A DNA stretch of 16,718 nt from Thermococcus sp. (lineage in GTDB: Archaea > Methanobacteriota_B > Thermococci > Thermococcales > Thermococcaceae), in NCBI GenBank assembly GCA_027074805.1, contig JALTCK010000150.1:1-16718 (forward strand), in the 5' to 3' direction. The position numbers and the translations under genes were made by a program. Shown piece by piece: positions 12,659 through 16,718 of this stretch. Numbering within the stretch: position 1 is the stretch's first letter; the number at the start of each line of letters is the position of its first letter. The notes under the pieces were generated by a model, which saw only the letters and a list, made by a program, of their open reading frames with translations, ran no database searches and was not told where the DNA came from.

Positions 12659-12698
12659 AACCTCTTTAAGATGAAAGCTAACTGCCATCTTAGAGGTT
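12659..12698. repeat. 13-bp stem hairpin with a TT bulge
   Basis: AACCTC-TT-TAAGATG (12659-12673) pairs with CATCTTA-GAGGTT (12686-12698): 13 base pairs with only a two-base bulge and a 12-base loop. It is followed by TTTTGATTTGG on the + strand, which could make it a terminator, but no + strand gene precedes it. It may belong to a small RNA. Confidence 0.6.
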
Positions 12699-12907
12699 TT
12701 GATTTGGCTGAACATTGGGCTTCAAGTTTGGAGGATAATTATGAGGACTGATTTAGTAGGACATGCTAATTGACGGTCGTAGGGAGGTTTGATTTTTTCA
12801 GCATATTCAGGGGAACGGGAATTGATATCGGCGATCACCAAAACTGACTCCTCAAAGGGAATGATATCGGCACTGGACGAAAGGCCTTCCGTCAACGGGA
12901 CCCAACC

Positions 12908-12916
12908 TTTTATAAG
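12908..12916 (+). promoter_or_regulatory. TATA box of srp54
   Basis: CTTTTATAAG, preceded by CCAA, lies about 38 bases before the srp54 ATG. Transcription would start near 12938, just ahead of the ribosome site GGGGGAG (12937-12943), giving a very short leader. Confidence 0.65.
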
Positions 12917-12949
12917 CACGGATGATCTTAATGAGTGGGGGAGAGAACT

Positions 12950-14290
12950 ATGGCGCTCGAAAAGTTGGGAAAGGCCCTTAACGATGCCCTCAGGAAACTG
13001 GCGCGGGCCAGGACCGTTGATGAGGCGACAATCAAGGAGGTCGTGAGGGACATTCAGAGGGCACTCATACAGGCGGATGTAAACGTCAGGCTCGTCCTTC
13101 AGCTCACAAAGACAATAGAGAGGAGGGCCCTTGAAGAGAAGCCTCCCGCGGGGGTCAGCCCAAAAGAGCACATCATAAAGATAGTCTACGAGGAGCTAAC
13201 AAAGTTTCTGGGGACGGAGGCCAAACCTCTTGAGATTAGGCAAAAACCCACAGTACTTCTGATGGTTGGTATTCAGGGATCCGGTAAGACCACGAGCGTT
13301 GCCAAGCTTGCGAGGCACCTCCAGAAGAGAGGTTATAAGGTCGGTCTTGTGTGCTCAGACACTTGGCGTCCTGGAGCGTATCAGCAGCTCAAACAGCTCG
13401 TCGAGCCCTTTGGGATGGAGGTCTTCGGCGATCCGGAGGAGAAGGACGCTGTGAAGCTCGCGAGAGAAGGTGTTGAGTACTTCAAGAACAAGGGCGTTGA
13501 CGTTATCATAGTTGACTCGGCTGGGAGGCACAAGGAGGAGAGGGGGCTCATTGAGGAGATGAGGCAGATAAGCGAGGCGATAAACCCCCATGAGGTCATC
13601 CTTGTAATAGACGGAACCATCGGTCAGCAGGCACAGAGTCAGGCGCTGGCCTTCAAGGAGGCTACTTCGATAGGTTCCATAATAGTTACCAAACTCGACG
13701 GCTCCGCCAAGGGTGGTGGTGCGCTCTCCGCTGTGGCAGCGACCGGAGCGCCGATAAAGTTCATCGGCATTGGCGAGAGGATAGACGACCTGGAACCCTT
13801 TGACCCCAAGCGCTTCGTGTCCAGACTCCTCGGAATGGGTGATATCGAGGGACTGCTCCAGAAGCTTGAGGAGCTCCAGAAGGAGCAGGAGTTCAAGGAG
13901 GAAGACCTTGAGAAGTTCTTGAGGGGGAAGTTCAACCTCAAGGACATGTATGCCCAGCTTGAGGCGATGAGCAAGATGGGGCCGCTAAAGCAGATCCTCC
14001 AGATGATACCGGGGATGGGATATTCGCTCCCTGACGATGCCATTAAGGTTGGTGAGGAGAAGCTGAAGAGGTACCGGATAATTATGGATTCAATGACGAA
14101 GGAAGAACTGGAACACCCGGAAGTCATCAATTATTCGAGGATAAAGAGAATAGCTAGGGGTTCTGGCATGAGCACGGCGGAGGTTAGGGAACTCCTCAAC
14201 CAATACAATCAGATGAAGAAAATGTTTAAGAGCATGGACAAAAGAAAGTTATCAAAGATGGCAAAGAAGTTCAACCTTGGAGGGTTCTGA
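12950..14290 (+). CDS. srp54: signal recognition particle GTPase SRP54
   Basis: The SRP54 (Ffh) GTPase, 446 residues, which binds signal peptides and 7S RNA and docks with FtsY at the membrane. An N-terminal four-helix domain (1-95) is followed by the G domain with GIQGSGKTT (107-115), DTWRPGAYQQ (137-146, the insertion-box region), DSAGRHKEE (189-197), TKLDGSAKGGG (247-257) and then GIGERIDDLEPF (273-284). The Met-rich M domain (about 325-446) contains MSKMGPLKQILQMIPGM and the RNA-binding RIKRIARGSGMS. ATG 12950 follows GGGGGAG; an in-frame GTG at 12935 lies upstream of the likely transcription start. Two small genes follow within 2-3 bases, suggesting one transcript. Confidence 0.97.
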   Translation: MALEKLGKALNDALRKLARARTVDEATIKEVVRDIQRALIQADVNVRLVLQLTKTIERRALEEKPPAGVSPKEHIIKIVYEELTKFLGTEAKPLEIRQKPTVLLMVGIQGSGKTTSVAKLARHLQKRGYKVGLVCSDTWRPGAYQQLKQLVEPFGMEVFGDPEEKDAVKLAREGVEYFKNKGVDVIIVDSAGRHKEERGLIEEMRQISEAINPHEVILVIDGTIGQQAQSQALAFKEATSIGSIIVTKLDGSAKGGGALSAVAATGAPIKFIGIGERIDDLEPFDPKRFVSRLLGMGDIEGLLQKLEELQKEQEFKEEDLEKFLRGKFNLKDMYAQLEAMSKMGPLKQILQMIPGMGYSLPDDAIKVGEEKLKRYRIIMDSMTKEELEHPEVINYSRIKRIARGSGMSTAEVRELLNQYNQMKKMFKSMDKRKLSKMAKKFNLGGF

Positions 14291-14292
14291 AA

Positions 14293-14535
14293 ATGATAGA
14301 GGTCTTCGCTCTAGTGGTAGTGAAACCGGGATATGAGGAGGAAGTTTATGAAAAGCTCAAGAAGATACCGGTAGTTAAAGAGATTTACAGGGTTTATGGG
14401 GAGTATGACATTGTACTTCGCCTTGAGGTGGAAAGCATTGAGGAGCTCGACAGGATGTACGAGAACGAGGTCAGGCAGATACCCCACATAGAGATGACCG
14501 AAACGCTCATAGCGAGCTCCATAGGGAGGAGGTAG
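14293..14535 (+). CDS. stand-alone Lrp/AsnC ligand-binding (RAM) domain
   Basis: An 80-residue protein consisting only of the Lrp/AsnC effector domain, with no DNA-binding part. The RAM pattern is evident: MIEVFALVVVKPGYEEEVYE (strand 1 and helix 1), IPVVKEIYRVYGEYDIVLRLEV (residues 25-46, with the GEYD turn), and a helix leading to IPHIEMTETLIASSI (64-78). Such proteins form dimers or octamers and bind amino acids. It starts 2 bases after the srp54 stop; the ribosome site GGAGGG lies inside the end of srp54. The partner it controls is not evident here. Confidence 0.88.
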   Translation: MIEVFALVVVKPGYEEEVYEKLKKIPVVKEIYRVYGEYDIVLRLEVESIEELDRMYENEVRQIPHIEMTETLIASSIGRR

Positions 14536-14538
14536 GAT

Positions 14539-15024
14539 TTGGAGAAACTATGGGTCGCCACTCTCAGCCTCAAGACCATGGAGGTTGACTCCAATCCTTC
14601 TTTTAGATTTAAGTGTGTGGATAACTGCGGTCACTGCTGTTCTGAGCTTGAGATACCCCTGAGGGATGAGGATATCGAGACCATAGAGGAGCTTGGCTAC
14701 AATGCATGGGAGTTCGTTGACTATGAAAAGGTCTTTTACAGGGGTGATAAGTTCATAGGATACGCCATGAAAAAGAAGCCAGTAGATGGTGCCTGTGTTT
14801 TCCTTGATCCTGAAACCAAAAGGTGTAGAGTATACTCTCACAGGCCCCTTGCATGCAGGCTCTATCCATTCATCTTCGTAAAACACGGTGAGAATATGGA
14901 GATATACGTGAAAATGGACTCCTTCTGTCCCGGAATCAACCATCCAGAGGGTCATCCCGTGGATAGAGAGTTTCTTCTCTCCACTTACGGGGACGTCTTC
15001 GAAGAGTACAGGGAGAAGTTGTAA
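14539..15024 (+). CDS. YkgJ-family cysteine-cluster protein
   Basis: A 161-residue protein with eight cysteines in the YkgJ (Zn/Fe-chelating) arrangement: CVDNCGHCC (C26, C30, C33, C34), C86 in ACVFLDPETKRC with C96, RPLACRLYPF (C106) and SFCPG (C130). Family members are predicted metal- or Fe-S-binding proteins; some act in flagellin or protein lysine methylation, but most are unassigned. The start is TTG 14539 because GGAGGAGGT (14525-14533) sits 5 bases upstream; an ATG at 14578 would drop 13 residues and has no ribosome site. It lies 3 bases after the RAM-domain gene. A T7 run (15055-15061) after it may terminate the transcript. Confidence 0.82.
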   Translation: MEKLWVATLSLKTMEVDSNPSFRFKCVDNCGHCCSELEIPLRDEDIETIEELGYNAWEFVDYEKVFYRGDKFIGYAMKKKPVDGACVFLDPETKRCRVYSHRPLACRLYPFIFVKHGENMEIYVKMDSFCPGINHPEGHPVDREFLLSTYGDVFEEYREKL

Positions 15025-15041
15025 AGACTCCTCAGACCGAA

Positions 15042-15061
15042 ACGTATTTATACATTTTTTT
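15042..15061 (+). promoter_or_regulatory. gfcR promoter and T7 tract
   Basis: CGTATTTATACA (15042-15053) is a good TATA element about 40 bases before the gfcR start. It is followed directly by T7, which may also terminate the preceding srp54 transcript, so the end of one unit and start of the next overlap. Confidence 0.6.
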
Positions 15062-15090
15062 GTTAAATCCGGTTCATCGGAGGTGAAAAC

Positions 15091-15807
15091 ATGAGCCAGC
15101 TAAAGTCTGTGCAGGAGAAGCTGAGACTCGTTAGGATCCTTAGGTTGCTTAAAAAGTCCCACACGTACGAAGATCTCTCGAAGATAACTGGACTCCCGAT
15201 AACCGTTCTGAACAGGTACGTGAGGGGGAAGGTTCTGCCGAGCACAGAGAGGACACGGGAACTCCTAGAGCTCCTCAGGCCATATGTCAACATAGAGGAG
15301 GAAGTGAGGAAGAGGATAAAGTTCGACGAGCGTGGATTCTTTGACAACATGCCCGTGTTGAGTGACACGGCCTTGATGAGCATAATAGCTGAGGAAATAG
15401 CGGGAAGGTATATGGACGTTAATGTCGAGAAAGTCCTCACCGCTGCAACCGATGGAATCCCGCTTGCGGTTCACGTTGCCCGGGAACTCAACGTTGACGT
15501 TGTCTACGCCAAGAAAAAGAAGGAAGTCGGTGTTGAAAAGTTCTACGAGGTCAGTTACGTCCCCAGCGCCTCGGGGAGTGTGACGACACTATACCTTCCA
15601 TACTGGGCCCTCAGAAAGGGAGAGAAAGTTTTGATAGTGGACGATGTCATCAGGAGTGGGGAGACCCAGAAGGCGCTCTTGGAGATGTGCAGACAGGCTG
15701 GAGCAAAGCCGATTGGTATGTTCTTCCTCGTGAGTGTTGGAGATGTCATCGAACATCTGAAGGATGAGTACAGCATCCCCGTTGAGAGCCTGATAAAGTT
15801 GGAGTGA
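15091..15807 (+). CDS. gfcR: GfcR-type HTH/phosphoribosyltransferase regulator
   Basis: A 238-residue regulator. An N-terminal helix-turn-helix (TYEDLSKITGLPITVLNRYVRG, residues 25-46) is joined to a phosphoribosyltransferase-like domain with the PRPP loop VLIVDDVIRSGET (180-192). The domain layout matches archaeal GfcR; the haloarchaeal member activates sugar-catabolism genes, and the PRTase fold is thought to sense a phosphorylated or PRPP-like ligand rather than make nucleotides. Acidic DD in the loop is kept, so ligand binding is plausible. ATG 15091 follows GGAGGTGA (15078-15085). The next gene starts 5 bases after its stop. What it controls in Thermococcales is not shown here. Confidence 0.85.
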   Translation: MSQLKSVQEKLRLVRILRLLKKSHTYEDLSKITGLPITVLNRYVRGKVLPSTERTRELLELLRPYVNIEEEVRKRIKFDERGFFDNMPVLSDTALMSIIAEEIAGRYMDVNVEKVLTAATDGIPLAVHVARELNVDVVYAKKKKEVGVEKFYEVSYVPSASGSVTTLYLPYWALRKGEKVLIVDDVIRSGETQKALLEMCRQAGAKPIGMFFLVSVGDVIEHLKDEYSIPVESLIKLE

Positions 15808-15812
15808 GTGCC

Positions 15813-16139
15813 ATGAAGTTCCTCATATACAACGTTGCCGGGCTCACTATTCCTGTGGAGGCTAAGCCCGGAATTTTCTTTGAGTTTCAATGCTTGGAAG
15901 AGGAGTGTGGGAGGCGGATCAAGATAGAGGGTACAATTGTAGAGGTCTCAGAAAAGGAGTTCAATAAAGTCCTTAAGAAGACTCTTGAGAAAAACCCGAG
16001 CTTCTCGAGGATCTCAGAGATCACGGTGAGGAGCTACGTCTTCAGGGGGAAGGTAAACGGGGAGGAGGTAGAACTGCCTGCGGAAAGCCTCGATGACTTT
16101 GTAAAGAGGTTCATGGAGGAGGTTTTAGTCCTCCGTTAA
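15813..16139 (+). CDS. conserved-looking protein of unknown function
   Basis: A 108-residue protein beginning MKFLIYNVAGLTIPVEAKPG, with a CLEEEC pair (C27, C32), a central amphipathic segment VSEKEFNKVLKKTLEKNPSF, then strands TVRSYVFRGKVNGEEVELP and a C-terminal helix LDDFVKRFMEEVLVLR. No membrane segment. ATG 15813 follows GGAGTGAG, which spans the gfcR stop; an in-frame GTG at 15804 lies inside that site. The close spacing implies cotranscription with gfcR, so it may modulate or be coupled to that regulator. Its 3' end overlaps the convergent Lrp-type gene by 15 bases. I do not recognise the family. Confidence 0.75.
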   Translation: MKFLIYNVAGLTIPVEAKPGIFFEFQCLEEECGRRIKIEGTIVEVSEKEFNKVLKKTLEKNPSFSRISEITVRSYVFRGKVNGEEVELPAESLDDFVKRFMEEVLVLR

Positions 16140-16577
16140 CCCTATTCTGAAGTCCTCCTTCACCACCTGCATTGCAACGCTTGTGTTGGTTTTCTCGACC
16201 CCGTCGAGGGAAAGGAGCCATTTAACAAAGCGGTTCATGTCGGCCCTGTCCCTGAACTTCGCAACCACCACTATATCGAACTCCCCAGTTATGTCGTAGA
16301 CGAGGATGACCTGGTTTTTCTCCGCTATTTCCCGCTCTATTTCTATAATCTTTCTTCCCTTTGCTTTTATTCCTATCACTGCGGTGAGGCCGAACCCCAG
16401 CTTCTCGTAGTCGAGGACGGGTGCGAAGCCCCTGATTATGCCTTCTTCTTCCATCCTTTTTACCCGGTTGTAGACGGTTCCAACCGCGACTTTGAGCTCC
16501 CTTGCTATCTCGCGGTATGAAAGGCGGGAGTTCCCCTGAAGGAGTGAGAGTATCTTGAGGTCGAGCTCGTCCACCAT
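16125..16577 (-). CDS. Lrp/AsnC-family transcriptional regulator
   Basis: A 150-residue feast/famine regulator. The N-terminal winged helix-turn-helix is clear: MVDELDLKILSLLQGNSRLS, then YREIARELKVAVGTVYNRVKRMEEEGII (residues 21-48). The C-terminal RAM domain follows: FGLTAVIGIKAKG (62-74), VILVYDITGEFDIVVVAKF (90-108) with the GEFD turn, and a helix plus strand to SVAMQVVKEDF. ATG 16577 follows GGTGGTGATA. Its TATA element (around 16608-16617) is shared with, or overlaps, that of the divergent tRNA-Arg. Its targets and amino-acid effector cannot be told from sequence. Confidence 0.9.
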   Translation of the reverse strand: MVDELDLKILSLLQGNSRLSYREIARELKVAVGTVYNRVKRMEEEGIIRGFAPVLDYEKLGFGLTAVIGIKAKGRKIIEIEREIAEKNQVILVYDITGEFDIVVVAKFRDRADMNRFVKWLLSLDGVEKTNTSVAMQVVKEDFRIGLTED

Positions 16578-16607
16578 TTATCACCACCGTCTCTACTTCA
16601 CCGCAAA

Positions 16608-16619
16608 CTTTAAATACTC
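16608..16619. promoter_or_regulatory. shared divergent TATA element
   Basis: ACTTTAAATACT is about 33 bases from the 5' end of tRNA-Arg(CCT) on the + strand and about 36 bases from the start codon of the Lrp-type gene on the - strand. TTTAAA is symmetric, so one TBP site could serve either direction, with the flanking TFB contacts deciding orientation. Confidence 0.5.
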
Positions 16620-16645
16620 TTCTCTGGGAGGGAATAGCGGGCAGT

Positions 16646-16718
16646 GGACCGGTAGCCTAGCCAGGATAGGGCGGCGGCCTCCTAAGCCGCAGGTCCGGGG
16701 TTCGAAGCCCCGCCGGTC
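16646..16718 (+). tRNA. tRNA-Arg (anticodon CCT), cut by the window edge
   Basis: GGACCGG (16646-16652) begins the acceptor stem; its partner CCGGTC runs off the window one base short. The anticodon stem GCGGC/GCCGC encloses CTCCTAA, anticodon CCT, which reads AGG. The T arm is CGGGG-TTCGAAG-CCCCG. The 3' end is outside the window. Confidence 0.92.

Larger units (their letters stand above)
12512..12949. other. 438-bp intergenic region before srp54
   Basis: AT-richer sequence without a convincing gene. From left to right it holds the promoter of the 69-residue gene (12541-12555), a hairpin (12659-12698), a ribosome-site-plus-ATG that gives only 10 codons (12741-12773, MRTDLVGHAN), two near-identical copies of GGGAAT-GATATCGGC (12817-12832 and 12858-12872) about 40 bp apart, and the srp54 promoter. 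Longer open frames overlapping the srp54 start have no family resemblance and are left out. Confidence 0.6.

Noticed and set aside
12789..13046. + strand frame with a GGAGG just upstream, starting TTG 12789
   Set aside because: It runs into the srp54 N-terminus in another frame, contains the direct repeats and has no protein-like conservation. The GGAGG is probably chance.
12722..13171. 149-codon - strand frame overlapping the start of srp54
   Set aside because: Over half is antisense to a confidently assigned srp54 N-domain, there is no ribosome site or family resemblance, and the remaining 45 residues alone do not make a recognisable domain.

Overview
The window is a piece of a hyperthermophilic euryarchaeal chromosome, almost certainly order Thermococcales (Thermococcus-like). 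The evidence is the archaeal-type ribosomal and RNA polymerase proteins (S13, S4, S11, RpoD, L18e, L13, S9, RpoN, RpoK, S2, L40e), tRNA genes with encoded CCA ends, short TATA promoters about 25-35 bp upstream of genes, GGAGGTGA-type ribosome sites, and proteins that read as Thermococcales-typical.

Region 1 (1-6305) is the translation/transcription cluster, all on the + strand: tRNA-Ser(TGA), rps13, rps4, rps11, rpoD, tRNA-Leu(CAG), rpl18e, rpl13, rps9, rpoN, tRNA-Pro(GGG), rpoK, an enolase-like gene, rps2, tRNA-Leu(TAA) and rpl40e. Spacing is tight. Some tRNAs appear to have their own promoter, one of them inside the rpoD coding sequence. The enolase homologue sits where many archaea keep enolase, but most of its active-site motifs are gone.

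Region 2 (6306-7930) holds a PadR-family regulator divergent from a small FUN14-family membrane protein, and a metallophosphoesterase-fold protein in which every recognisable metal ligand motif has been replaced.

Region 3 (7930-10030) is the accessory-looking part. It has about 550 bp without an intact gene, full of inverted repeats and carrying an interrupted reading frame; divergent tRNA-Arg(GCG) and tRNA-Gly(GCC); an AT-rich orphan ORF; and a decayed FAD/NAD oxidoreductase with two frameshifts at homopolymers and a lost C-terminus. It looks like a tRNA-associated site of insertion and deletion.

Region 4 (10031-12949, - strand) holds a purine nucleoside phosphorylase, an alpha-solenoid protein of unknown role, a 69-residue conserved-looking protein and a 438-bp gap with a strong hairpin.

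Region 5 (12950-16718) holds srp54 followed closely by a stand-alone Lrp/AsnC ligand domain and a YkgJ-type cysteine-cluster protein; then gfcR (HTH plus phosphoribosyltransferase-fold regulator) with a 108-residue unknown; then a convergent Lrp/AsnC regulator; and a tRNA-Arg(CCT) cut by the window edge.

I did not find a complete new multi-gene system. The best candidates for follow-up are the metal-less phosphoesterase, the palindrome-rich region beside tRNA-Arg, the enolase-like pseudoenzyme and the insertion scar at tRNA-Gly.
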